From: Cryobacterium sp. BB307
GTDB taxonomy: Bacteria; Actinomycetota; Actinomycetes; Actinomycetales; Microbacteriaceae
Direction: 5' to 3'
Assembly: GCF_012274275.1 (NCBI RefSeq)
Contig: NZ_JAANZA010000003.1
Coordinates: forward strand, 248,001-312,000
Length of the DNA stretch: 64,000 nucleotides
The first letter of the stretch is position 1, and every line of letters begins with the position of its first letter. Below the pieces are notes generated by a model. The model had not been told where the DNA came from. It did not search any database and saw only the letters and a list, made by a program, of their open reading frames with translations. A program made the position numbers and the translations under genes. Positions 33,389-44,925 of the stretch are shown piece by piece.

Positions 33389-35164
33389 CTAACGCTGCGA
33401 CGCGCGGTACTCGCGCCGCTCACGCTGCACGACCGGGTCGGGCACAGGGACGGCCGCGATCAGTCGCTGAGTGTACGGGTCCTGCGGGTTGCGCAGGATG
33501 TCATCGCGAGAGCCCTGCTCGACGAGCTTGCCGTTGTGCATCACCGTGATGCGGTGGGCGAGCACGTCGACGACCGCGAGGTCGTGGCTGATGAACAGGC
33601 ACGCGAACTGCAACCGGCCCTGCAGTTCCTGCAGCAGGTCGAGGAAGCGCGCCTGAACCGACACGTCGAGGGCCGACGTCGGCTCGTCGGCGACGAGCAG
33701 CTCCGGGGCGAGCGCGAGCGCGCGTGCGATACCGACGCGCTGACGCTGACCACCGGACAGCTCGTGCGGGAACCGGTTCCGGTAGCTCGTGGGCAGCTCG
33801 ACCTGGTCCAGCAGCGTCTCGACGCGCTTGTCGAGCTCTGCGCCCTTCGCCTCGCCGGCGAGGAAGATCGGCTCACCGATTGACTGGCCGATCGGCAGAC
33901 GAGGGTTGAGCGACGATGCCGGGTCCTGGAACACGATGCCCGTGCGCCGCCGGATGGGGCGCAGGTCCTTCGGCTTGGCGCGGGAGATGTCGGTGCCGAC
34001 AACGGTGAGGGTGCCCTCGGCGATCGGCAGCAGCCCGACCGCAGCGCGACCCAGCGTGGTCTTGCCGGAGCCGGACTCACCGACGAGACCCATGATCTCG
34101 CCGGGGAAGATCTGCAGGTTGATGTCGTCCGCTGCGCGGAACGCGGGAATTCGTCCGCGCTTCGGGTATTCGATCGCCACGTGTTCGAAGCTGAGGATCG
34201 GCGTTCCGGTCGGTGTTGCCTGGTGCGGCTCCCGCGGCTTGACGACGAGGTCGACCGGGGACCCGATCGCCTCGTGATGCTCGGCCGCGATCGGGTCGAC
34301 GATGGGCGCGTTCTCGATGCCGACGCCGAGGTGGGGCACGGATGCGAGCAGCTGCTGCGTGTATGGGTGCTGCGGGCGGTGGAACACGTCGAGCACGGTG
34401 CCGGTCTCAACGACGACACCGTTCTTCATGACCATGATCCGGTCGGCGAGGTCGGCGACGACACCCATGTCGTGGGTGATCAGCACGATCGCGCTGTCGA
34501 GGCGCTTGTGCAGGTTGCGCAACAGGTCCAGGATCTCGGCCTGCACAGTGACGTCCAGCGCTGTCGTCGGCTCGTCGGCGAGGAGCAGCACGGGGTCACA
34601 GGAGATCGACTGGGCGATCATCGCGCGCTGGCGCTGGCCGCCGGAGAGTTGGTGCGGGTACTTGTGGAACGACTGCTCCGGGTTCGGCATCTCGACCATG
34701 GCGAGAAGTTCGACGGCACGCTTCCTTGCCTCCTGCGGGCCGAGCAGCGGGTCGTGCGAGCGCAACGCCTCGACAATCTGGAAGCCGACGGTGTAGACAG
34801 GGTTGAGAGCCGTCATCGGCTCCTGGAAGATCACTGCGATGTCGTTCCCGCGGATGCGCCTGGCGGTCGCCGGGTCGACACCCCGCAACTGCTTGCCGAG
34901 CAGCTTGATCGAGCCACCCACCTTGGCGTTGTCGGGCAGGAGACCGAGCAGCGACATTGCGCTCGTGCTCTTGCCGGAGCCGGACTCGCCCACGATGGCG
35001 AGAACCTCACCGCGACGGACCTCGAAGTCCATCCCGATGACCGCGGGGTAGAACTCCCCGTCGACCCAGAAGTCGACATCCAGATCCTTCACCTCGAGGA
35101 TCGTCTCTGGCAGCCCGCTGGCCGCTTCGCCCTCGTGGGGCTGGAGTGTGGCCTGATCAGTCAT
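33389..35164 (-). CDS. Dual ATP-binding protein of a peptide ABC importer (DppD-DppF fusion)
   Basis: 591 residues from the ATG giving MTDQATLQPH, after Shine-Dalgarno AGGAA. Two complete ABC domains: Walker A GESGSGKST at 59-67 and GESGSGKTT in the second half; both have LSGGQRQR signatures and Walker B (LLLADEPTTALD, LLVADEPTSALD). Each ends with the HPYTQQLL or DPYTQRLI element of the oligopeptide-type C-terminal extension. This one chain supplies both ATPases of the importer whose permeases lie upstream at 35813-38520. The PH-domain gene on the opposite strand interrupts the operon, so it probably has its own promoter. Confidence 0.95.
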   Translation of the reverse strand: MTDQATLQPHEGEAASGLPETILEVKDLDVDFWVDGEFYPAVIGMDFEVRRGEVLAIVGESGSGKSTSAMSLLGLLPDNAKVGGSIKLLGKQLRGVDPATARRIRGNDIAVIFQEPMTALNPVYTVGFQIVEALRSHDPLLGPQEARKRAVELLAMVEMPNPEQSFHKYPHQLSGGQRQRAMIAQSISCDPVLLLADEPTTALDVTVQAEILDLLRNLHKRLDSAIVLITHDMGVVADLADRIMVMKNGVVVETGTVLDVFHRPQHPYTQQLLASVPHLGVGIENAPIVDPIAAEHHEAIGSPVDLVVKPREPHQATPTGTPILSFEHVAIEYPKRGRIPAFRAADDINLQIFPGEIMGLVGESGSGKTTLGRAAVGLLPIAEGTLTVVGTDISRAKPKDLRPIRRRTGIVFQDPASSLNPRLPIGQSIGEPIFLAGEAKGAELDKRVETLLDQVELPTSYRNRFPHELSGGQRQRVGIARALALAPELLVADEPTSALDVSVQARFLDLLQELQGRLQFACLFISHDLAVVDVLAHRITVMHNGKLVEQGSRDDILRNPQDPYTQRLIAAVPVPDPVVQRERREYRASQR

Positions 35165-35195
35165 GGGTTTCGTTCCTATCTGCAAAGCTTGAGTC

Positions 35196-35801
35196 ATGGA
35201 GACCGTGCGATTCCGCCCACTGTTCGGACGCGTGCTCGCGGTGATCGTCTGTGTGATTGCGGTGCTCGGCGTTGCCGGGTTCTTCATCGCCGGAGACCTG
35301 GCTGGCGCCGCCCGCTACGCGTGGCCCGTGCTGCTGGTCGGCGTGTTGGCCTGGGCGCTGTACTTGCGACCCGAGCTCATCATCGAAGAGCACGGCATCA
35401 CTGTTGTGAACGTCTTCCGCACTTACTTCGTGCCGTGGCCGGCCATCCAGCACATCGAGACGCGCTTCGCCGTGACACTGCACACGTCCGACGGCAAGGT
35501 GAGCGTGTGGGCGTCGCCCGCTCCCGGTCGCCACGGCGCCACCAGGGTGACGCGAAGCGACTTCACGGGCATCAGCGGCTCCGCCTACGGAAAGGCCGGC
35601 AGCCTGCGCCCGGGCGATGCGCTGACCACCGAATCGGGCGCGGCCGCCCACATCCTTCGCCTGCACTGGGAGAAGCTGCGCGACGCCGGCATGTTCGAGC
35701 ACGGCGTGGAGCCCGGCAGCGTGCGCGTGACGTGGCACAGCGCGACGATCGCTGCGATGATCGCGTTGCTCGTCGCATCGCTCGTCGGCCTGCTGCTGTA
35801 G
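35196..35801 (+). CDS. Membrane-anchored PH-domain protein
   Basis: 201 residues. Two N-terminal transmembrane helices (about 12-32 and 40-55), then a bacterial PH-like domain (ELIIEEHGITVVNVFRTYFVPWPAIQHIE, short of exact domain boundaries) and a C-terminal transmembrane helix (IAAMIALLVASLVGLLL). It lies on the opposite strand inside the peptide importer operon, 31 bp from the divergent ATPase start and 11 bp from the convergent permease stop. Function unknown; bacterial PH proteins usually bind membrane or protein partners. It may have been inserted into the operon. Confidence 0.8.
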   Translation: METVRFRPLFGRVLAVIVCVIAVLGVAGFFIAGDLAGAARYAWPVLLVGVLAWALYLRPELIIEEHGITVVNVFRTYFVPWPAIQHIETRFAVTLHTSDGKVSVWASPAPGRHGATRVTRSDFTGISGSAYGKAGSLRPGDALTTESGAAAHILRLHWEKLRDAGMFEHGVEPGSVRVTWHSATIAAMIALLVASLVGLLL

Positions 35802-35812
35802 CACCATTCCGG

Positions 35813-37003
35813 TCAGCCCTTCGGATCGCGCGGCTTGTCCGCGTGGTATCCGCGCGCGGTGCTGCCGCCGTCCTGCATGTGCTGGCCTCGCGTTGTGACC
35901 ATCGCGGCAGCGCCGTCGAGGTCACCGGCAGCGGCCAGACTGCCCGGCTTCGGGCCATTGGTGCGCTGAGCACGGCGCATCGCGCGGTCGCTCGGCATCT
36001 TCTTCTGGCGCGGGTCGAACGCGTCACGCAGACCATCGCCGATGAAGTTGACGCACAGCGCGATCGCGATGATGAAGATACCGGGCCACCAGAACAGCCA
36101 TGGACGCGTCGCGAAGGCGGCCTGGTTGTCGGACACGATCTTGCCGAGCGACGTGTCGGGTGATTGCACACCGAAGCCGAGGAAGCTCAGGGAGGTCTCG
36201 AGCAGGATCGCACCAGCCATCAGCAGTGTCGCGTTGACGATGATGACTCCCACCGCGTTCGGGAGGATGTGGCGGAAGATGATCCGGCTGTCCTTCGCCC
36301 CCGATACGCGAGCTGCGTCGACGAACTCCCGCTCACGCAGTGTGAGGAACTCACCGCGAACGAGCCGCGCGAGACCGGTCCACGCGAAGGCACCGATAAC
36401 GACACCGAGAACACCCACGCCGAGGCTGCCGTAGGTACGACCGAGCACGGCGCCGATGACGATCAGCGGGATCGTGATGATGACATCCGTGAAGCGCATG
36501 AGCACCGAGTCGACCCACTTGCGGTAGTACCCGGAGACCGCACCGACGACGACACCGATGATGGTGGCGACGAGTCCGGCGATCACCATGATGGTCAGCG
36601 ACTGCTGCGCACCGCGCATGACGACCGCGAAGATGTCGCGGCCGACCTCATCCTGGCCGAACGGGTGATTGCCGAGCTGGAAGCCGTTTCCGCCGAGGAA
36701 CTCCGGCAGGATGCTCAGCGTCGGCACTCCGCGGTTCTCCATGTCGGGCAGCTGGGTCCAGCTGTACGGCCACCATCCGGGGATTCGGATGCCGAACAGG
36801 CTGATGCCGACCGAGGTAAAGGACAGCAGCACGATGAACGCGAGCACGATAATGGCGACCATCGCAGCCCGGTGACGGAAGAACCGCCTGCGAACGATCT
36901 GCCCCTGGCTGAGACCCTCGGTCTCCTTCTGCTCGATCGAGGCTTCGCTCTGGACGACACCCGGGTCGTGCTGACCCGGCTCTTGCATTGTGATGTTGCT
37001 CAT
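35813..37003 (-). CDS. Peptide ABC importer permease (DppC type)
   Basis: 396 residues. N-terminal OppC_N helix near residue 45 and the binding-protein-dependent permease domain with EAA-like loop FVDAARVSGAKDSRIIFRHI. About six transmembrane helices. The C-terminus has an unusual hydrophilic tail of about 65 residues ending HADKPRDPKG, longer than typical DppC and likely cytoplasmic. Its ATG overlaps the upstream permease stop by one base, so they are translationally coupled. Confidence 0.93.
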   Translation of the reverse strand: MSNITMQEPGQHDPGVVQSEASIEQKETEGLSQGQIVRRRFFRHRAAMVAIIVLAFIVLLSFTSVGISLFGIRIPGWWPYSWTQLPDMENRGVPTLSILPEFLGGNGFQLGNHPFGQDEVGRDIFAVVMRGAQQSLTIMVIAGLVATIIGVVVGAVSGYYRKWVDSVLMRFTDVIITIPLIVIGAVLGRTYGSLGVGVLGVVIGAFAWTGLARLVRGEFLTLREREFVDAARVSGAKDSRIIFRHILPNAVGVIIVNATLLMAGAILLETSLSFLGFGVQSPDTSLGKIVSDNQAAFATRPWLFWWPGIFIIAIALCVNFIGDGLRDAFDPRQKKMPSDRAMRRAQRTNGPKPGSLAAAGDLDGAAAMVTTRGQHMQDGGSTARGYHADKPRDPKG

Positions 37004-38520
37004 TAGGAAACCTTGATCCTCGGGTCGAGGGCAGCGTAGAGGAGGTCGGCGATCAGGTTGAAGACCACCGCGAACGTTCCGGTGACAAGGAAGAACGCCA
37101 TGACCGGGTTCGGGTCGACTCTGTTGAGCCCCTCCACGAACAATCGGCCCATCCCTGTCCAGCCGAACACTGTCTCGGTGATGACGGCTCCACCGACGAT
37201 CGCGCCGACATCGAATGCGATGATCGTCGTGATCGGGATGAGCGCGTTACGGAAGGCATGCCGCACGATGACGGTGCGCTCGGTGAGGCCCTTGGCGCGA
37301 GCCGTTCGGATGTAGTCCTGGTTCATGACCTCGAGCAGGCTCGCACGCGAGTACCTCGTGTAGCCGGCGAAGGAGATCAGCACGATCGCGATCGTCGGCA
37401 GCAGCAGGTGCGTGAACGTGTCGATGCCCTGGATCCAGAAGTTGCCGCCCAGGTTCGGTGTCGCGGCGCCCACTGTTGCGATCGGTCGCCCGTTGATGCG
37501 CGACGAGTTCGAGTACGCCGCCCAGTACGACATGTACTTGTCGAGCGCCACGACGCTGGCGACCATGAAGCCCACGATGGCCGCAGTGCGCACCGACTGC
37601 CAACGGTCCGGTCCACCCATGAGCCAGCCGACCGCGCCACTCAGGAAGATCGTGGCGACGATCAGCGTGAGGAAGAGCGGCATGGTCATGAAATTGAAGA
37701 CGCCGTTCATCATCGGGAAGTACAGCGCGACGCCGATGCCCACCACGATGAGCGACGAGTACAGGGCCTTCTTGTTCCTGAGCCCGGTCGAGATGGCGGT
37801 GACGCCGAACGCGACCGCGACCCCAGTGATGGCAACACCGACGATGCCGATGCTCGGGGTGTTGAACCAGCCGGTGAGGCTGAAGTAGAGCAGCAGCCCG
37901 GCTGTCGCCAGAGCGGACACACCGAAGGTGATGAGCTTCTTGAGCGCTCTGCCCCCGACTATGGACATCCAGAGCAAACCTGCGATGAGGGCGACGATGA
38001 TGATCGTCGCTGTCGCGATCACCGGATCACGTAGCCAGTTGTTGATCTGGATTGCCATGTACTGCTTGAGCAACACCGCGACCCAGAAGATCGGCAGCGA
38101 GAAGAAGAGGAACGAGATGAACGTCACGCTGTAGTCGAATCCGCTGTACTGACGGAGGGCGGATGCGATGCCGACGATGATGCCCAGGACGATTGCGACA
38201 ACCGTCGCGATGGTGACCAGCTGCAGGGTTGCGCCGATCGCGTTGCCGAGCATTACGTTCACGGACTGGTTCTGCACGCTGATGCCGAAGTCGCCCCGGA
38301 AGATACCGCCAAGCCAGAGGAAGTAGCGGAAGAACGGCGGAACGTCGAGGTTCAGAAGCTTGGTGCGAGCTTCCATGAGCTCGGCCTTGTTGGGTGCATT
38401 GCTTTCGCGCAGTTCCTGTAGTGGGTCGCCCGACAGCGCTGTCAGGAGGTACATGAGGAACGTGGCGGCGAAGAGCACGAAGATCGATGCGATCAATCGC
38501 CTGATGATGAATGAAGCCAT
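37003..38520 (-). CDS. Peptide ABC importer permease (DppB type) with a central insertion
   Basis: 505 residues from ATG 38520 (MASFIIRRLIASIF), against about 310-340 for a usual DppB. The N-terminal part to about residue 170 (LLNLDVPPFFRYFLWLGGIFRGDFG) and the C-terminal part from about 360 (EVMNQDYIRTARAKGLTERT, the EAA loop) are normal. Between them lie about 170 extra residues carrying extra hydrophobic helices (VIATATIIIVALIAGLLWM, ITFGVSALATAGLLLYF, the one starting YSSLIVVGIGVALYF). I recall long permeases of this class in Microbacteriaceae; the role of the insertion is unknown. Paired with DppC and downstream of the binding protein. Confidence 0.92.
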   Translation of the reverse strand: MASFIIRRLIASIFVLFAATFLMYLLTALSGDPLQELRESNAPNKAELMEARTKLLNLDVPPFFRYFLWLGGIFRGDFGISVQNQSVNVMLGNAIGATLQLVTIATVVAIVLGIIVGIASALRQYSGFDYSVTFISFLFFSLPIFWVAVLLKQYMAIQINNWLRDPVIATATIIIVALIAGLLWMSIVGGRALKKLITFGVSALATAGLLLYFSLTGWFNTPSIGIVGVAITGVAVAFGVTAISTGLRNKKALYSSLIVVGIGVALYFPMMNGVFNFMTMPLFLTLIVATIFLSGAVGWLMGGPDRWQSVRTAAIVGFMVASVVALDKYMSYWAAYSNSSRINGRPIATVGAATPNLGGNFWIQGIDTFTHLLLPTIAIVLISFAGYTRYSRASLLEVMNQDYIRTARAKGLTERTVIVRHAFRNALIPITTIIAFDVGAIVGGAVITETVFGWTGMGRLFVEGLNRVDPNPVMAFFLVTGTFAVVFNLIADLLYAALDPRIKVS

Positions 38521-38612
38521 TGTGCGGCTGCCTACCTGTTCAATCCAGCCGCCTAACGATAGACGCGTGCGCTGAGAACGCACACAGTTCACACGGCAGA
38601 CGGCGAGTTTTA

Positions 38613-38646
38613 GGCGGGGCACAGGCTGTGTGGCCTGTGCCCCGCC
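38613..38646 (-). terminator. Strong hairpin between the binding protein and permease genes
   Basis: GGCGGGGCACAGG (38613-38625) pairs perfectly with CCTGTGCCCCGCC (38634-38646), loop 8 nt. Position after the binding-protein stop suggests partial termination or mRNA protection, which would raise binding protein over permease. Confidence 0.75.
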
Positions 38647-38687
38647 TCCGTGTCAGATGCCCTTATTGGGGCGCTCCGACTCGATTG

Positions 38688-40490
38688 TTACTCGGAGACC
38701 TTCCAGTCCCACACGTTCCAGAAGATGGTCGGTGCGAGGATCGAGGCGTCAACGCCCTCGATGCGGTCACTGTAGGCCGTGACCTCAGGGAACTGGAAGA
38801 CGGTGACTCCGTAGCCGTCCTCCCAGAGGAGCTTGTCGATCTCCTGCTGGATCTCGATCTGGCGGTCGGCGTCGAACTCGGTGTTGAGCTCCACGATCAG
38901 CTTGTCAACCTCAGGGTTGCTGTAGAAGTTGAGGTTGTTGATGCCACCGGTCTGGAAGGTCGGGCCGGAGCTCGTGACACCGAGGCTCGTCGACTGCCAT
39001 CCGAAGAGGGATGCGTCGTACGCGCCCGGCGTACCGAGGAGGCCACCCCACTGCTCGCTACCACAGTCGGTCACATTGAAGCCGGCCTCGGCCGCGGAGG
39101 CCTGGATCAGCTGGAACTCGTTGACACGACGGGGGTTGTTCGATGCGTAGAGGATGCAGACCTCGGGGTTGGTGACGCCAGCCTCGGCGAGCAGCGCCTT
39201 CGCGCCCTCGATGTCGGTCTCTTCGTAAGCGGCCGAACCGTTGTTCGCGATCGAGTCATCGTAGCCAGCTGCGCCAGGCACAAAGAGCTGCGAGTTACGC
39301 ACGAGCGCGTCGTCACCGATGATCGGCTTGATCAGCTTGTCGACGATCTCCGCACGCGGGATCACCTTCATGAAGGCCTCACGAACCAGCGGGTTCTCGA
39401 ACGTGCCGCTCTTCGAGTTGGTGAACTGAAGGTCGACGTGCTCGTAGGTGCCACCGAGGCCGGTCGAGACCGTGATGCCATCGATCGCGTCGAGCGCGGT
39501 CTTGATGTCAGCGGTTGCCTGCGGCTGGATCACGTCGACCTCGCCGTTCTCGAGCGCCTGCACTGCTGCCAGCGGGTCCGGGATGAAGCGGACGGTGACC
39601 TCTTCGATGGCCGGCTTGTTGTCGCCGACGTACTCCGGGTTCGCCTTCAGCGTGATGAACTGGTCCGCCTGGAAGTCAGTGATGACGTACGGGCCACTGG
39701 AGAGGTAGACCTCCGGGTCGTCGGGCAGCGACGTGAAGTTGAAGCCCGAGTTCCAGAAAGCGGACAGGCCGGCAAGCGCCGCGTCGTCCTCGCTCTGGAT
39801 GGCCTCGATGGCTGCCTGCTTCGCCTCTTCGTTGTCCTCGATGCCGAGAGCGTTCTTTGCCATGACGTGAGCCGGCAGCGGCGCCGAGAAAGCAAGCTCC
39901 CAGTCGACGTACGGTGCCTCGTAGACCATGGTGATCGAACGGCCGTCGTCACCGATCTCCGGGGTCTCCTGGACGAGGCCAAGGCCAGCGTCCGGGGTCG
40001 CGCCGGAGTCGAAGTACACGACGTCGGTCGGGAAGGCGTCGGTGAACTCACCGGTGTCAGGGTCGGTGAACTCGGCCGGGTCGAAGTCCGGGGTGTCGAG
40101 CGCACGCGAGAGCGCGGCCCAGTGCACCAGAAGGTCGGCTGCGTCGATCGGCGTGCCGTCGGACCACTTCACGTCCTCGTTGACCGTGTACTTCACTGTG
40201 AGCGGGTCCTCGGAGAGCATCTCGTAGGTTCCGAACGACTCGTCCTGCACGAGCTCAGGCACGTTGTTGTAGTAGTTGAACCCGCTGAGTGCCATGTAGT
40301 TGATGTTGTTGTTCGCTGTGGCGTTGCCGAACGAGGTGTTGCCGTTGTACGAGTAGAACGCCTGGTTCCACGCGATCGTGACCTTCGTTCCCTCGTCGAG
40401 GCCGGATTCCGCCTGCGGGGTGCAGCCTGCTACCGCAAGAGCGGCAACGGCAGCGACCGCAATCGGCGCTCCTATGCGACTGATTTTCAA
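38688..40490 (-). CDS. Peptide ABC importer substrate-binding lipoprotein
   Basis: 600 residues. TTG start at 40490, four bases after a perfect AGGAGG; the frame remains open upstream but has no ribosome site. Signal MKISRIGAPIAVAAVAALAV, then lipobox AGC with Cys23. The mature part is an SBP_bac_5 fold (VKWSDGTPIDAADLLVHWAA, EIGDDGRSITMVYEAPYVDW, LYASNNPRR). It is first in the importer operon. Strong similarity to the second lipoprotein at 31549 shows duplication. Substrate: probably peptides, by family only. A palindrome at the promoter suggests repressor control. Confidence 0.93.
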   Translation of the reverse strand: MKISRIGAPIAVAAVAALAVAGCTPQAESGLDEGTKVTIAWNQAFYSYNGNTSFGNATANNNINYMALSGFNYYNNVPELVQDESFGTYEMLSEDPLTVKYTVNEDVKWSDGTPIDAADLLVHWAALSRALDTPDFDPAEFTDPDTGEFTDAFPTDVVYFDSGATPDAGLGLVQETPEIGDDGRSITMVYEAPYVDWELAFSAPLPAHVMAKNALGIEDNEEAKQAAIEAIQSEDDAALAGLSAFWNSGFNFTSLPDDPEVYLSSGPYVITDFQADQFITLKANPEYVGDNKPAIEEVTVRFIPDPLAAVQALENGEVDVIQPQATADIKTALDAIDGITVSTGLGGTYEHVDLQFTNSKSGTFENPLVREAFMKVIPRAEIVDKLIKPIIGDDALVRNSQLFVPGAAGYDDSIANNGSAAYEETDIEGAKALLAEAGVTNPEVCILYASNNPRRVNEFQLIQASAAEAGFNVTDCGSEQWGGLLGTPGAYDASLFGWQSTSLGVTSSGPTFQTGGINNLNFYSNPEVDKLIVELNTEFDADRQIEIQQEIDKLLWEDGYGVTVFQFPEVTAYSDRIEGVDASILAPTIFWNVWDWKVSE

Positions 40491-40587
40491 TTTTCCTCCT
40501 GTGCAAGATGGATCGCAGGCAGGCCTTCCTAGCACCAACCCACGCTTGTTATAGAGAACCCTAGGTGGGGTCGACTCCGCTGGCAAA

Positions 40588-40619
40588 ACTGTATGGCCAA
40601 ACGTTACCCACTGGTAACG
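40588..40619 (-). promoter_or_regulatory. Promoter and operator candidate of the peptide importer operon
   Basis: On the minus strand, TTACCA (40617-40612) and TACAGT (40593-40588) are 18 bp apart. The inverted repeat CGTTACC-CACT-GGTAACG (40602-40619) covers the -35 box, as expected for a repressor site. The leader to the TTG is about 90 nt. Confidence 0.5.
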
Positions 40620-40735
40620 GTTGCGCCGGATACCTGCGTTAATACGAACTGTGTTGCGTGAAAACCGCTCCGTCCGCAGCATCCCGACGCTAATGTGCGA
40701 AAAATTGAGCGGAAACGACGCGCCGTGAGGCCGCG

Positions 40736-40741
40736 TACCAT
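40736..40741 (+). promoter_or_regulatory. -10 box of a leaderless promoter (CPBP gene)
   Basis: TACCAT ends 7 nt before the ATG at 40749. Confidence 0.5.
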
Positions 40742-40748
40742 CATGGGA

Positions 40749-41537
40749 ATGTCCGTCTCATCAGCACAGCCCGCGACCGGCGAATATGGTCAAGCCAACC
40801 GTGCCAGGCTGCGCGCGGAAGTGCTCATCGTCCTCGGGTTGTCGCTTGGCGCATCCGCCGTCTACTCGGTGGTCGCGATCGCGAATCGCCTGACGCGCGA
40901 GGAGGCGCTGCGCGACCAGACGGCAACACTGAATGCGCCGCTCAGCGAGCGCGAGGTGTTCGACCTCATCTACCAGCTGCTCGGCATTTTCTTCGACCTG
41001 GTGCCCGTCGCGCTCGTCGCGTTCCTGCTCTGGCGCTCCAGCCGGCCGCACCTCGGCAGGCTCGGCATCGACTTCACCCGTCCGGGGCGCGACTCGCTCG
41101 CCGGACTCGGCCTGGCCCTGGTGATCGGCATCCCGGGAATCCTGCTCTACCTCGCGGGCCGCGAACTGGGGGTCACGGTGCAGGTTGTCCCGACGGCGCT
41201 CGACGAGTACTGGTGGACGGTGCCGGTGCTGCTGCTGTCGGCCGCACGCGCGGGCATCACCGAGGAAGTGATCGCTGTCGGCTACCTGTTCGCGCGGCTG
41301 CGTGACCTGGGTTGGAGCACCTGGTCGATCATCATCGGCAGCGCACTGCTGCGCGGGACGTACCACGTGTACCAGGGCTTCGGCGCGTTCATCGGGAACA
41401 TCGCCATGGGCATCCTGTTCGGCTGGCTGTTTTCGCGGTTCGGGCGGGTGCTGCCGCTCGTGATCGCGCACGTCGTCATCGACGCGGCCATCTTCGTCGG
41501 CTACCCGTGGGCGGCCGCGACCTTCGCCTGGCTCTAG
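40749..41537 (+). CDS. CPBP family intramembrane metalloprotease
   Basis: 262 residues with about seven transmembrane helices. CPBP/Abi motif 1 is GITEEVIAVGYLFARL (the EE pair), motif 2 ALLRGTYHVYQG (Arg and His) and motif 3 IAHVVIDAAIF, matching the CAAX-protease family active site in the membrane. In bacteria such proteins may cleave prenylated or signal-like substrates; none is evident. Start set by the -10 box; ATG 40743 two codons upstream is an alternative. Divergent from the importer operon, convergent with gcvP. Confidence 0.88.
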   Translation: MSVSSAQPATGEYGQANRARLRAEVLIVLGLSLGASAVYSVVAIANRLTREEALRDQTATLNAPLSEREVFDLIYQLLGIFFDLVPVALVAFLLWRSSRPHLGRLGIDFTRPGRDSLAGLGLALVIGIPGILLYLAGRELGVTVQVVPTALDEYWWTVPVLLLSAARAGITEEVIAVGYLFARLRDLGWSTWSIIIGSALLRGTYHVYQGFGAFIGNIAMGILFGWLFSRFGRVLPLVIAHVVIDAAIFVGYPWAAATFAWL

Positions 41538-41554
41538 TCCCTCCCCTGAGACGA

Positions 41555-41645
41555 CTTAACCCGTCTCAAGGAGACTTGCTGATCCAGGCATCCGGATGCC
41601 TATCAGCAGCTTCCGGATGCCCGGATTTCCTTGAGACGGGTTAAG
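41555..41645. terminator. Nested 18-bp inverted repeat between CPBP and gcvP genes
   Basis: CTTAACCCGTCTCAAGGA (41555-41572) and TCCTTGAGACGGGTTAAG (41628-41645) are exact reverse complements. The 55-nt interior contains the perfect 16-bp palindrome AGGCATCCGGATGCCT (41586-41601), flanked by CTGAT/ATCAG. Convergent junction; likely bidirectional terminator or mobile repeat. Confidence 0.85.
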
Positions 41646-41653
41646 AAAACGAG

Positions 41654-44547
<2,894 letters not shown>

Positions 44548-44548
<1 letters not shown>

Positions 44549-44925
44549 TACTCTGCGACCAGCGCGCGGTACTCGTCCTCGGTGAGTGTGCCGCTGAGCG
44601 TGCTCGGGTCGATGGTGACCTTGATCATCCAGCCCTCGCCGAACGGGTCGTCGTTGACGAGCTGCGGGTTGTCGATGACGGCCTGGTTGGACTCCACGAC
44701 CGTGCCATCGACCGGCGCGAACAGTTCACCCACCGACTTGGTCGACTCGATCTCGCCGACGACCTTGCCGCCCTCGATGGCGCTGCCAGCTGCGGGCAGG
44801 TCGACGTAGACGACATCGCCGAGCTGGTCGGCGGCGTAATCGGTGATGCCGATGGTGACGGTCTCGCCGTCAAGCGCGATCCACTCGTGGTCGCGCGTGT
44901 ACTTGAGGTCGGCGGTGTTGGCCAT
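44548..44925 (-). CDS. gcvH: Glycine cleavage system H protein
   Basis: 125 residues. Lipoyl-lysine Lys63 lies in [10 protein letters not shown]; the flanking beta-hairpins and N-terminal [13 protein letters not shown] are standard. It shuttles the aminomethyl intermediate between GcvP, GcvT and the L protein. Its start overlaps the gcvT stop (TGATG), so all three genes are translationally coupled. The L protein (lipoamide dehydrogenase) and lipoylation enzymes are not in this window. Confidence 0.96.

Noticed and set aside
38511-40532. 673-codon plus-strand frame opposite the binding protein
   Set aside because: Antisense shadow of a well-marked lipoprotein gene with a perfect ribosome site.
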